A DNA stretch of 51,689 bases from Sulfurimonas sp. GTDB taxonomy: Bacteria > Campylobacterota > Campylobacteria > Campylobacterales > Sulfurimonadaceae. The position numbers and the translations under genes were made by a program. This document shows, piece by piece, positions 9,156-16,095 of this stretch; the stretch's first letter is position 1; the number at the start of each line of letters is the position of its first letter. The notes beneath the pieces are model-generated. The model did not search any database, was not told where the DNA came from, and was given only the letters and a program-made list of their open reading frames with translations. The stretch spans positions 1-51,689 of the forward strand of contig JAKITC010000012.1 of NCBI GenBank assembly GCA_021648285.1, in the 5' to 3' direction.

Positions 9156-9410
9156 ATGATAAAAATACTACTTTTACTACTACCGATATTAGCGTTTGCT
9201 CTCAGCCCCTTTGAGACACCTGTGGCAAATAATTTTGACATGTCTACATATAATACAAAAGAGAAAAGAGAAAATCTTCAAGCATCAAAAAATAAAAAAA
9301 TTACGTGCAGATATGTATGTGATAAAAAAGTATATAGGGAACAGAGGATGTCAGATGCTATAGAGTTTTATAAAAAGACTAGAAATTATAATTTTATTGA
9401 TAGTGAATAA
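9156..9410 (+). CDS. Small secreted protein of unknown function
   Basis: This 84-aa protein starts with a classical signal peptide (MIKILLLLLPILAFALS, cleavage probably after residue 15-17). The mature part is charged, with two cysteines in CRYVCDKK that could form a disulfide in the periplasm. I do not recognise the family. It is divergent from fliK and its 3' end overlaps the next gene's 3' end by 17 bp. Just upstream is CCGATATAA, like the -10 of sigma28 (FliA) promoters. That -10 would lie only 7-8 bases before the ATG, so either the mRNA is nearly leaderless or the resemblance is chance. Confidence 0.6.
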   Translation: MIKILLLLLPILAFALSPFETPVANNFDMSTYNTKEKRENLQASKNKKITCRYVCDKKVYREQRMSDAIEFYKKTRNYNFIDSE

Positions 9411-9813
9411 AATGATCTAAGCACCTTAAATCATTTTTATACTTTGTACTGACCACATTTCTTAACTCTTCAAAGAGCTGTTGTGCTTTCTCTCCATCTT
9501 TTGGATAGCTGACCGCATGAGAGTCTAAATCTCTGACAAAAAATTCACTAAACATATTTTTAACAATATTAGCTCCATATTTATCTGTGTACGGAAGTAC
9601 AAAAAAGTAGTTTTTTCCACTGTTTACTACGGAATCAGAAGTTCTAAGGACTTGATCAAGAGAACTTTTTATCACATCTTCTTTTACCGTAAAAAAGTCG
9701 CAATATAATAAGGTGAAACTCTCTGAACGATTTTCATCAAGTCTATTTGCTATACCTACATGTAACTCAAGAAGTTGTTCAAAATTATCAAATCCAAAAT
9801 GTACACCAGCCAT
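9394..9813 (-). CDS. Degenerate GGDEF-like protein of unknown function
   Basis: This 139-aa protein is not assigned with certainty. Its middle resembles the last two thirds of a GGDEF domain: a helix ending in LDQVLRTSDSVV, then NSGKNYFFVLPYTDKYGANI in place of 'RYGGDEFxxLLPxTDxxGA'. The signature loop is missing (NSGKNY), so it should not make c-di-GMP; it might bind a nucleotide or a partner. It has no transmembrane segment or signal peptide. It follows the PP-loop enzyme gene, separated by an intergenic repeat. The fold assignment is my inference. Confidence 0.6.
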   Translation of the reverse strand: MAGVHFGFDNFEQLLELHVGIANRLDENRSESFTLLYCDFFTVKEDVIKSSLDQVLRTSDSVVNSGKNYFFVLPYTDKYGANIVKNMFSEFFVRDLDSHAVSYPKDGEKAQQLFEELRNVVSTKYKNDLRCLDHFIHYQ

Positions 9814-9835
9814 ATATATGCCTTTATTTTATTTT

Positions 9836-9930
9836 CACACCCTCAAGGGGTGCCTAGTAAAATGAAAGAAACCCTCACTTTATAGTCCGATAATGGAACA
9901 AGTCCCTTTATCTTCGCTTACGCCACTACT
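9836..9930 (+). repeat. Modular intergenic repeat, copy 2
   Basis: This fills most of the 215-bp gap between the PP-loop gene and the GGDEF-like gene. It holds an ACCCTCAAGGGGT hairpin, then TAAAATGAAAGAAACCC, then TAGTCCGATAATGGAAC paired across a two-base loop with GTCCCTTTATC, then CTTCGCTTACGCCACTA. The second and third blocks are shared with the copy at 48.5 kb. No gene is seen in the rest of the gap. Confidence 0.7.
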
Positions 9931-10028
9931 GTGTTAAAACACGATGCAATAAAAAACTAAATTTTTTATTGTAGGCGACTAAAGAGTTATATTAGCATTA
10001 GTATATCAAAATAAAATAAAATATAAAT

Positions 10029-11006
10029 TTACATTATTGTAAAAGGTTGAATCTCGTCACGTGAAGCAAAAGGTGAACCTTGGACTTCATCTCCATCGTA
10101 TGATATTGTATAAACTTGATCCTCTTTTGTTTTACAGTAAGTTAGAACTATTTTTGTTGCTAATTTTTTATCAGCTTCACTAACATCTTTACTAAGCATT
10201 GCATGCGGACCTGGAAAGCCTATCGTTTTTACATGGTAGTATTTATCATTCTGGATATTTTGCAGATAACCGTTCTCTTCTTGATTTCGTCCAACAACAA
10301 GTTTTGAACCATCGCTAAGACGAAGATGACGACCATACTTCATAAGAGGGATATCTTTTACTTCAAACTTATCATGTTTAATAAAGTCATTCATCTTCTT
10401 AGCAAAATTTTCATCAGTTAAAAGACAGCCGCCACCAGGACTCTCAAAATCTTCTAAACCTATCTCTTTTGCCAGTTCTAGTTGTCTATCACGGCTTCTA
10501 CCGGTAATCCCCTCTAATCTCTCCCTATCTACCCAGCCATTTTGCTCGGCAATAGTAGGAGCTAACATTTTTGCAGACATTGGACGAAGAAGTAAACCAT
10601 CACAGTTACTCTCATTAAGTACTGTTTGCAGAGCATCTTTATTTTGACTCATTGGACGCTGTCCCATAACTTCACCACTTACAAGAAATGAAGCACCTTC
10701 TGCTTCCATAATTCTTTTTGCTACTGCAAACATCTTAGAGTGACAATCTATACAAGGATTAAAATTTTTACCATAACCATGTTTTGGGTCAAACAGAACA
10801 TCTTGTAAAAACTCACTCTGAATATCTATGATTTTTAACTCTGCACCAACCTGATTACACATATTTTGCATATGCTCCAACCTATCCTTTGTGCTCCCAA
10901 AACCAGTGTTTATATTTACCGCTAATACATCTATGCCTTGGTCTACTATAAGCTTCATGGCTAAGGTCGAGTCCAATCCTCCACTAAACAGTGCTATTGC
11001 TTTCAT
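10029..11006 (-). CDS. PP-loop ATPase, tRNA thiolation-type (ThiI/MnmA-like)
   Basis: The 325-aa protein begins with a PP-loop SGGLDS at residues 8-13, used by adenylating enzymes of the tRNA 2-/4-thiouridine synthase group. A CIDCH pair (Cys85, Cys88), a VSGEVMGQRPMSQ block (about 109-121) and a further cysteine in SPGGGCLLTD (Cys194) follow. CxxC plus one distant Cys is the pattern of thiolases that carry an iron-sulfur cluster. The C-terminal 100 residues (YGRHLRLSDGSKLVVGRNQE) resemble the NFACT-R / DUF814 RNA-binding domain. The probable role is sulfur insertion into tRNA; the target position is unknown. It lies downstream of the helicase gene in the same direction. Confidence 0.75.
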   Translation of the reverse strand: MKAIALFSGGLDSTLAMKLIVDQGIDVLAVNINTGFGSTKDRLEHMQNMCNQVGAELKIIDIQSEFLQDVLFDPKHGYGKNFNPCIDCHSKMFAVAKRIMEAEGASFLVSGEVMGQRPMSQNKDALQTVLNESNCDGLLLRPMSAKMLAPTIAEQNGWVDRERLEGITGRSRDRQLELAKEIGLEDFESPGGGCLLTDENFAKKMNDFIKHDKFEVKDIPLMKYGRHLRLSDGSKLVVGRNQEENGYLQNIQNDKYYHVKTIGFPGPHAMLSKDVSEADKKLATKIVLTYCKTKEDQVYTISYDGDEVQGSPFASRDEIQPFTIM

Positions 11007-11059
11007 CTGTTTCCTTGTTAATTGATAGTTTTAAAGTTTAGTATTATACACTACTTATT

Positions 11060-12319
11060 TCATCTTCTTCTTGATGAGCCGCCAGATGAATTGCCCGCGG
11101 GTTTATTTCTAGGTCTATTTCTAGAATTTCCGCCTCTTGATCCTCTACTGCCACCTTGATTTATAGCTTCTGCTTTTATGGAAGGATCAGGCTTAAAGCC
11201 TTTTAACCATACTTTTGGAATATCTTTTTTTATCAATTTTTCTATATTTACCAGATACTCATGTTCATCCACACAAACCAATGATATAGCTTCACCCTCG
11301 TTACCTGCACGACCTGTTCTGCCAATGCGGTGAATATAATCTTCACTGACATTTGGAAGTTCATAATTTACTACATGTGGAAGCTGATCAATATCTATTC
11401 CTCTTGCTGCAATATCTGTTGCGACTAAAACTCGCACATCACCTTTTTTGAAATCAGCCAATGCTTTTGTTCTTGCATTCTGGCTTTTATTTCCGTGTAT
11501 TGCTACAGCAGTGATTCCATCGGATTCAAGCTGACCTGTTAAACGGTTTGCCATATGTTTTGTTCTGGTAAAGACGAGTACCTGCTTCCATTTTCCTTCG
11601 TTAACAAGGTGTGTTAAAAGCTCTCGTTTACGAGTTTTATCAACATGATAAACAGCTTGTTTTACAGTCTCTGAGGCTGTATTTCTACGAGCCACTTCGA
11701 TAAGAGCTGGAGAGTTTAACAAACGGTCTGATAACTTTTTAATCTCTTCTGAGTATGTTGCTGAAAAAAGTAGTGTCTGTTTTTGCTTTGGAAGAACTTC
11801 AAGTATCTTTTTGATGTCGTTTATAAAACCCATATCCAACATTCTGTCTGCTTCATCAAGAATAAGGAAATCAACATGTCTTAAGTCGACTGTTTTTTGT
11901 GACATGTGGTCTAACAATCGCCCAGGTGTTGCGATGATAATATCAACTCCCTTACGGAGTTGTGTTATTTGAGGATTAATCTTTACTCCTCCAAAAATAA
12001 CAGTTGATTTAAATGGAAGATGTTTCCCATAAAGCTCAACACTCTCGCCGACTTGAGCAGCCAACTCTCTTGTTGGAGTTAAAATAAGCGCTTTTACTTG
12101 ATGTTTACCTTTTACGGGTTTTGCACGAGAAAGCAGTTCTAAAAGAGGCAGAGTAAAACCAGCTGTTTTACCTGTTCCTGTTTGAGCACCGGCCAATATA
12201 TCTTTTCTTTGAAGTATTACAGGTATAGCCTGCTTTTGAATAGGTGTCGGCTCTGTATAGCCTTGTTCTTTGATAGCTTTTAATAGTAATTTGGATAATC
12301 CAAGTGTTTCGAATGACAT
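11060..12319 (-). CDS. rhlE: DEAD-box ATP-dependent RNA helicase (RhlE-like)
   Basis: All DEAD-box motifs are present in this 419-aa protein: Q motif (TPIQKQAIP), Walker A AQTGTGKT (about 44-51), [19 protein letters not shown] (about 155), [15 protein letters not shown], and [10 protein letters not shown] (about 331). The last 35 residues are a basic Gly/Arg/Ser tail, as in RNA-binding extensions of RhlE proteins. It likely unwinds structured RNA in ribosome assembly or mRNA decay. It is divergent from the gene at 12408, with 88 bp between the two starts. Confidence 0.92.
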   Translation of the reverse strand: MSFETLGLSKLLLKAIKEQGYTEPTPIQKQAIPVILQRKDILAGAQTGTGKTAGFTLPLLELLSRAKPVKGKHQVKALILTPTRELAAQVGESVELYGKHLPFKSTVIFGGVKINPQITQLRKGVDIIIATPGRLLDHMSQKTVDLRHVDFLILDEADRMLDMGFINDIKKILEVLPKQKQTLLFSATYSEEIKKLSDRLLNSPALIEVARRNTASETVKQAVYHVDKTRKRELLTHLVNEGKWKQVLVFTRTKHMANRLTGQLESDGITAVAIHGNKSQNARTKALADFKKGDVRVLVATDIAARGIDIDQLPHVVNYELPNVSEDYIHRIGRTGRAGNEGEAISLVCVDEHEYLVNIEKLIKKDIPKVWLKGFKPDPSIKAEAINQGGSRGSRGGNSRNRPRNKPAGNSSGGSSRRR

Positions 12320-12374
12320 AAAATTCCTAGTTTTAAAATTGATTCATAATAGCATAATTTATGGTAATATGAGT

Positions 12375-12380
12375 TATAAT
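12375..12380 (+). promoter_or_regulatory. -10 element (TATAAT) of the gene at 12408
   Basis: A perfect TATAAT lies 27 bp before the chosen ATG and leaves room for a short leader with AGGA. This supports the start at 12408 over the in-frame codons upstream, because those would lie at or before the promoter. Confidence 0.6.
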
Positions 12381-12407
12381 TCCACAAATACTTCACTAGG
12401 ACCCACT

Positions 12408-13139
12408 ATGTCAGCAAAACAGATTACTATAAAGCATAACAAACATCATGTACACCCATGTCCTATTGAAAAGAAACTCTCTTTATTAAACTTACTTATC
12501 TCAAAGTACAGCGATATGAACATCCTTATTGTTAGAGCAAATTCTCTTGATGTTATAAAAGAAGCTGTTACAGTAGAAAATGTAACTATTTTGAGTGATG
12601 ATGAACTAAAAGATTCAACAGAAACTTATGAACTTTTAATTAGTTATGATTTACCTGCAACTCCGGCTCTATATATAAATAGGCTATTTTATGCAACTCA
12701 AATGGCACTAATTTTACTTGATGCAAAAGAGCAAAACAAGCTATACCCTATTGAAACTGTTTTAAAAAGAGTAATTAAACAAGAAATTATTGAAGGTTTT
12801 GAGTACGAAGATGACCAAAAACTAAAAGTTGCTCAAAAACCTATTGAGAGACCAAAAGAATATGAATTTAAAAAAACATATGAAGAAAAACCTAAATTTG
12901 ATAAACCAAGAAGAGATAACGGTTCTGATGACAAATCTAAAAAATGGGAAAAAAAAGATAAAGCTCCAAATAAGTTTTTAGGTAAAGATGAAAACGGAAA
13001 AGGGCTATTTTCAGGAAAAAGTGGAGAGAGAAACCACCGTTATGATGGAACTCCAAAAGACAAGTACTCTGCTCCTAAAAAAGTTGGAAGAAAAATAGAA
13101 ATTAAAGCTCGCAAACCAAAAGAAACACCTGAAACATAG
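12408..13139 (+). CDS. Helicase C-domain-like protein with basic tail, unknown function
   Basis: This 243-aa protein is not recognised as a named family. Residues about 20-110 read like a worn-down second RecA domain of a DEAD-box helicase: IEKKLSLLNLLISKYSDMNI in place of 'KxxxLxxLL...', then ILSDDELKDS, then LLISYDLPATPALYINRLFY where helicases have 'VINYDLPxxxxxYxHRIGRT'. The arginine-finger residues of motif VI are lost. The rest is a Lys/Arg/Glu-rich disordered tail like those that bind RNA. It is divergent from the rhlE gene. The ATG at 12408 has AGGA 8 bases upstream; an in-frame extension to 12270 has no such site and overlaps rhlE. Confidence 0.65.
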   Translation: MSAKQITIKHNKHHVHPCPIEKKLSLLNLLISKYSDMNILIVRANSLDVIKEAVTVENVTILSDDELKDSTETYELLISYDLPATPALYINRLFYATQMALILLDAKEQNKLYPIETVLKRVIKQEIIEGFEYEDDQKLKVAQKPIERPKEYEFKKTYEEKPKFDKPRRDNGSDDKSKKWEKKDKAPNKFLGKDENGKGLFSGKSGERNHRYDGTPKDKYSAPKKVGRKIEIKARKPKETPET

Positions 13140-13146
13140 CTAGTAA

Positions 13147-13169
13147 TAGTTAGCTTTTAAAAGCTACTA
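13147..13169. terminator. Palindrome at the convergent 3' ends, possible bidirectional terminator
   Basis: TAGCTTTTAAAAGCTA (13151-13166) is a perfect 16-bp palindrome, extended by a further TAG/CTA pair across a one-base bulge. It spans the stop codon of dnaG and lies 8 bp past the stop of the plus-strand gene. No long T run follows, so termination is only likely. Confidence 0.4.
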
Positions 13170-14799
13170 GCTCTCCTCGTTTTAAAGTAGAAATCTTCCC
13201 ACGAAATTTACGAATGTAAAAAGCTTTCTCTTCAAAGTTCATGGAAGTTTGTAAATTTACTTTTTTATATTCTTGGTTATAGTATTTCATTAAAAAATGA
13301 ATTAATTCCGCTTTTAGTGCATCTTCATCTTCTAGTATATGGGCACTCTCATCAACTAATATTGCCATTAATTCAGGTGCATCTGTTTTACCTTGTATCG
13401 CTAAGGTATATTCTTTTGCATGAAACGTGAATAAAGAGGGGTCAATAACATCTATAATGTGATTTATGAAATGAGGTTTTTCTAATATCGTTTTTATAAG
13501 TGTGCGTTCAAAAGGGTCTATATATGAATTTTTTGTAACAGATGTATTTTGAACATTATTTGTATTATTGGCTAATTTAACAAAAGATGGGCTTACCCCA
13601 AGTCTTCCTGCTAAAAAACTTTTATATTTTTCCTGAAGTAATGGTGAAAGAGTTTTTAAATATCCAATTCCCTCTTGCATACATCCTTCTCTGGCTTTTG
13701 GATCACGAAGGTCATAGCTTGATATAAGTTCTTCCAGAACAAATTCTATGAATGTTTGTGCCGTCCTAAACATTGTAGCCAACTCTTCTACGGCACCATT
13801 ATTTACCATATCTGCTGGATCTAAACCATCTCCAAATATAACAACACCACCGTCAAAACCCCCAGCACTTAGTAGCCTTGATGCTTTGAGTGCCGCTGCT
13901 CGACCTGGTTTATCTCCATCATAAGCCATTATAACTTTTGGTTCACCTTTTCTAAGAAGTGGCAGATGTTCAGGAGTAAGTGCGGTTCCTAAAGTAGCAA
14001 CTGCATTTGTAAATCCAGCCTGGTGAAGCATAATAACATCAAGATAACCTTCTGTTATAACTATCTCTTTTGTTTTATGAACTGTTTGTTTGGCATGATG
14101 ATAAGCATACAAAAGACGTGATTTATTAAAAAAAGGTGTCTCTGGAGAGTTTACATATTTTGCTTGATGTCCGGTTATGGTTCTTCCGCCAAAACCGACT
14201 ATACTTCCGTTTGCAGAGTGAATTGGGAAAGTTATACGCTCAATAAATCTTGCAAAATTTCTTCCACCGTCATATCCAACCACTCCCATCTCTACTGCTT
14301 CACTCATATTAAAAAGCTGAGCTTTTATAAAGTTTATTGTTGCATTAGAATCAGGCGCATATCCAATTCCAAATTTTTCTACTGAACTCTCATAAATACC
14401 ACGCTCTTTTATATACGCTAGTGCTGTATGTTGTGAAGTTAGCAGGTTTTGATACCATTCGCTTACCTTCTCCATTAGTTGTGAGCGAGGTTTATTGTGT
14501 TTGTTGTCAGAATATGAGAGTGAAAAGTTATAATTTGATGCTAATTTTTCCAAGGCTTCCGGATAATTCAGCTTTTCGTACTCCATTGTAAACTTTATAC
14601 TGTCTCCACCAACACCACAGCCAAAACAATGATATATCTGCTTGGATGGACTTACTACAAAAGAGGCGGATTTTTCATCATGAAAAGGGCATGGCGCTTT
14701 ATAGTTTGCTCCGGATTTTTTCAGCTCCAAATAAGAGCCTACAACATCAACAACATCAAGTCGTGCCTTTAGGGCTTCAATGGAATCTTGGGTAATCAT
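13150..14799 (-). CDS. dnaG: DNA primase DnaG
   Basis: DnaG makes RNA primers at the replication fork. The 549-aa protein has the N-terminal zinc finger (CPFHDEKSASF, then YHCFGCG; Cys37, His40, Cys58, Cys61), the catalytic core FGGRTI, and the TOPRIM motifs VITEGYLDVI and MAYDGDKPGRAA. The C-terminal helicase-binding part is less conserved, as usual. I start at ATG 14799 (MITQDS). An upstream TTG at 14814 is in frame but would lie inside a perfect TATAAT. That -10 ends 6 bases before the ATG, suggesting a leaderless mRNA; no Shine-Dalgarno is visible. Confidence 0.95.
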   Translation of the reverse strand: MITQDSIEALKARLDVVDVVGSYLELKKSGANYKAPCPFHDEKSASFVVSPSKQIYHCFGCGVGGDSIKFTMEYEKLNYPEALEKLASNYNFSLSYSDNKHNKPRSQLMEKVSEWYQNLLTSQHTALAYIKERGIYESSVEKFGIGYAPDSNATINFIKAQLFNMSEAVEMGVVGYDGGRNFARFIERITFPIHSANGSIVGFGGRTITGHQAKYVNSPETPFFNKSRLLYAYHHAKQTVHKTKEIVITEGYLDVIMLHQAGFTNAVATLGTALTPEHLPLLRKGEPKVIMAYDGDKPGRAAALKASRLLSAGGFDGGVVIFGDGLDPADMVNNGAVEELATMFRTAQTFIEFVLEELISSYDLRDPKAREGCMQEGIGYLKTLSPLLQEKYKSFLAGRLGVSPSFVKLANNTNNVQNTSVTKNSYIDPFERTLIKTILEKPHFINHIIDVIDPSLFTFHAKEYTLAIQGKTDAPELMAILVDESAHILEDEDALKAELIHFLMKYYNQEYKKVNLQTSMNFEEKAFYIRKFRGKISTLKRGELVAFKS

Positions 14800-14805
14800 A
14801 AAATG

Positions 14806-14811
14806 ATTATA
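14806..14811 (-). promoter_or_regulatory. -10 element (TATAAT) directly upstream of dnaG
   Basis: On the minus strand the order is TATAAT, then CATTTT, then the dnaG ATG. A start site 6-7 bases past the -10 would fall on the A of ATG. There is no convincing -35, which is common in this group of bacteria. Confidence 0.5.
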
Positions 14812-14857
14812 CAAAAAAGTTAGTTAAAGAGAGTTTGAATTTTGTGTGGAGTGTCAC

Positions 14858-14887
14858 TAAAACAGATCCCGGTAAAGACCTATTTTA
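14858..14887 (-). terminator. Terminator-like hairpin after peptide gene copy 1
   Basis: On the minus-strand RNA, UAAAAUAGGUC pairs with GAUCUGUUUUA over 11 bp (two G-U pairs) around an 8-base loop. The A-rich 5' side and U-rich 3' side suit a bidirectional terminator. The same hairpin is repeated at 15291-15320. Confidence 0.6.
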
Positions 14888-14918
14888 GAAGGAGAAATAA
14901 AACTTTTAGATATTTAAA

Positions 14919-15077
14919 TTAATAAAGATCTGTGCTTGGATAATTAGGTTTACTAATTTGACTTTGTGTATCTTGAGTATCATAATGTACGACTGTGTCT
15001 TGAGTGTTATATAATACTGTTGAATTTGCTTGAAGTGCACCTAATGTTAAAACGATTGTTAAAATGATTTTTTTCAT
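14919..15077 (-). CDS. Secreted peptide, copy 1 of a tandem pair (52 aa)
   Basis: The ATG at 15077 follows AAAGGAAAC and begins a signal peptide (MKKIILTIVLTLGALQA) that is almost identical to that of the second copy. The mature peptide is about 35 residues, with the recurrent elements YNTQDT and HYDTQDT, then SQISKPNYP. It has no cysteine and no recognisable domain. It has the same leader and terminator hairpins as its neighbour. Conservation of frame and signal peptide between the copies argues that it is a real gene. Function is unknown; a periplasmic or secreted peptide is inferred. Confidence 0.7.
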   Translation of the reverse strand: MKKIILTIVLTLGALQANSTVLYNTQDTVVHYDTQDTQSQISKPNYPSTDLY

Positions 15078-15164
15078 TTTGTTTCCTTTGGTAAGAACGC
15101 ATTACGCTCTAAATTTTTAAATCAGAGTAATTCTATCCGATTTAGCTTTTGTTCTTCTTATTGA

Positions 15165-15218
15165 ATAAGTATTAGTAATAATAATTAAGTTTTATTTAAT
15201 ATTATTACTAATACTTAT
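15165..15218. repeat. Long AT-only inverted repeat
   Basis: Two 18-bp arms, ATAAGTATTAGTAATAAT (15165-15182) and its exact complement (15201-15218), flank an 18-base spacer that can itself pair (ATTAA / TTAAT). It lies between the two peptide genes, is not part of the duplicated unit, and has no open frame. It could be a cruciform site, a terminator or the remains of a small mobile element. Confidence 0.7.
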
Positions 15219-15290
15219 ATGTTTTCAATATATATAATCTTTGTTTATATTATGCGATTAAGAAAAGTTTGGGATTTTGGATGATGTCAC

Positions 15291-15320
15291 TAAAACAGAT
15301 CCCGGTAAAGACCTATTTTA
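15291..15320 (-). terminator. Terminator-like hairpin after peptide gene copy 2
   Basis: This is identical over 30 bases to the hairpin at 14858-14887. It starts 26 bp past the stop codon of the second peptide gene. Confidence 0.6.
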
Positions 15321-15345
15321 GAAGGAGAAATAAAACTTTTAGATA

Positions 15346-15543
15346 TTAGTAAATATCTGTTGTTGGGTGATTAGGCTTGCTAATTGGACTTTTTGTATCT
15401 TTTGGGTGATTAGGCTTGCTAATTTGACTTTTTGTATCTTGAGTATCATAATGTACGATTGTATCTTGAGTGTTATACAATACTGATGAATCTGCTTGAA
15501 GTGCCCCTAATGTTAAAACGATTGTTAAAATGATTTTTTTCAT
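15346..15543 (-). CDS. Secreted peptide, copy 2 of a tandem pair (65 aa)
   Basis: Its signal peptide (MKKIILTIVLTLGALQA) matches copy 1 exactly. The mature part has YNTQDT, HYDTQDT and two tandem 13-aa units KSQISKPNHPKDT / KSPISKPNHPTTD, produced by an in-frame 39-bp duplication. A GGAAAC ribosome site and a leader hairpin precede it. It has no known domain. Repeat expansion and tandem duplication suggest recent, ongoing change in a surface or secreted peptide. Function is unknown. Confidence 0.75.
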   Translation of the reverse strand: MKKIILTIVLTLGALQADSSVLYNTQDTIVHYDTQDTKSQISKPNHPKDTKSPISKPNHPTTDIY

Positions 15544-15716
15544 TTTGTTTCCTTTGGTAAGAACGCGTTACGCTCTAAATTTTTAAATCGGACTTATATT
15601 GTCTTATTTAAATCAGAGGAATTTTATCCGGTTTAAACAAAATCATTCTTGACCTGTATCAATTTTATGCATGAATTTATAAAATTTTATAATGGTTCGT
15701 CAATAAAAAATATTTA

Positions 15717-15725
15717 TGTTATAAT
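15717..15725 (+). promoter_or_regulatory. Extended -10 promoter of rpsU
   Basis: TGTTATAAT is an exact extended -10 (TGnTATAAT), 38 bp before the rpsU ATG. The upstream DNA is AT-rich with T tracts and no clear -35, as is usual for sigma70 promoters in this group. Confidence 0.65.
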
Positions 15726-15763
15726 TCCGCTTCGAAAATTTTAAAGAAAGTGGGTGATGTGAT

Positions 15764-15976
15764 ATGCCTGGTATCGTACTACGTAATGATGATAATTTTG
15801 ATGCATCTTACCGCCGTTTCAAAAAGCAGACTGACCGTAACTTAATAGTTACCGAAGCTCGTGCTCGCCGTTTCCATGAAACGGAAACTGAAAAGCGTAA
15901 GAAGTTCAAAATAGCATCTCGTAAGAAAATGCTTAAACGTCTTTATATGATGAGACGTTACGAATCACGCCTATAA
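15764..15976 (+). CDS. rpsU: 30S ribosomal protein S21
   Basis: This 70-aa, very basic protein has the S21 pattern: a short N-terminal beta part ([20 protein letters not shown]), then long Arg/Lys helices ([15 protein letters not shown], then [16 protein letters not shown]). S21 sits on the 30S platform near the anti-Shine-Dalgarno and helps initiation. It is monocistronic, with an extended -10 upstream and a strong hairpin downstream. Codon use is richer in C and G than its neighbours, fitting high expression. Confidence 0.96.
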   Translation: MPGIVLRNDDNFDASYRRFKKQTDRNLIVTEARARRFHETETEKRKKFKIASRKKMLKRLYMMRRYESRL

Positions 15977-15977
15977 A

Positions 15978-15999
15978 CTTCAGCCCTTCGGGGCTAAAG
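15978..15999 (+). terminator. Terminator of rpsU
   Basis: CTTCAGCCC pairs with GGGCTAAAG (one mismatch) around a TTCG tetraloop, starting 2 bases after the rpsU stop. The tail (CTTAATCTTCT) is only moderately T-rich. Confidence 0.7.
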
Positions 16000-16095
16000 C
16001 TTAATCTTCTAAAAACCCCTACAAAACATCGTTTATAACCTGAAATTATCCATTATATAATTTTCTATATAAAAAACTATATAGTTATATCGTAA

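Larger units (their letters stand above)
14851..15600 (-). repeat. Tandem duplication of a small-peptide gene with its flanks
   Basis: Two homologous segments (about 14851-15131 and about 15286-15600) each hold a leader hairpin (AGAGCG / CGTTCT, with one G-T pair), an AAAGGAAAC ribosome site, a short secreted-peptide gene and a terminator-like hairpin. Identity is near complete over the signal peptide, the leader and the terminator. Differences are an in-frame 39-bp internal duplication in the second gene and about 25 bp inserted between GATTTAAA repeats in its upstream region. Confidence 0.85.

Noticed and set aside
12270..12407. In-frame N-terminal extension of the helicase-like gene by 46 codons
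   Set aside because: It overlaps the start of the rhlE gene, has no ribosome site, and includes the TATAAT at 12375; the ATG at 12408 has AGGA.
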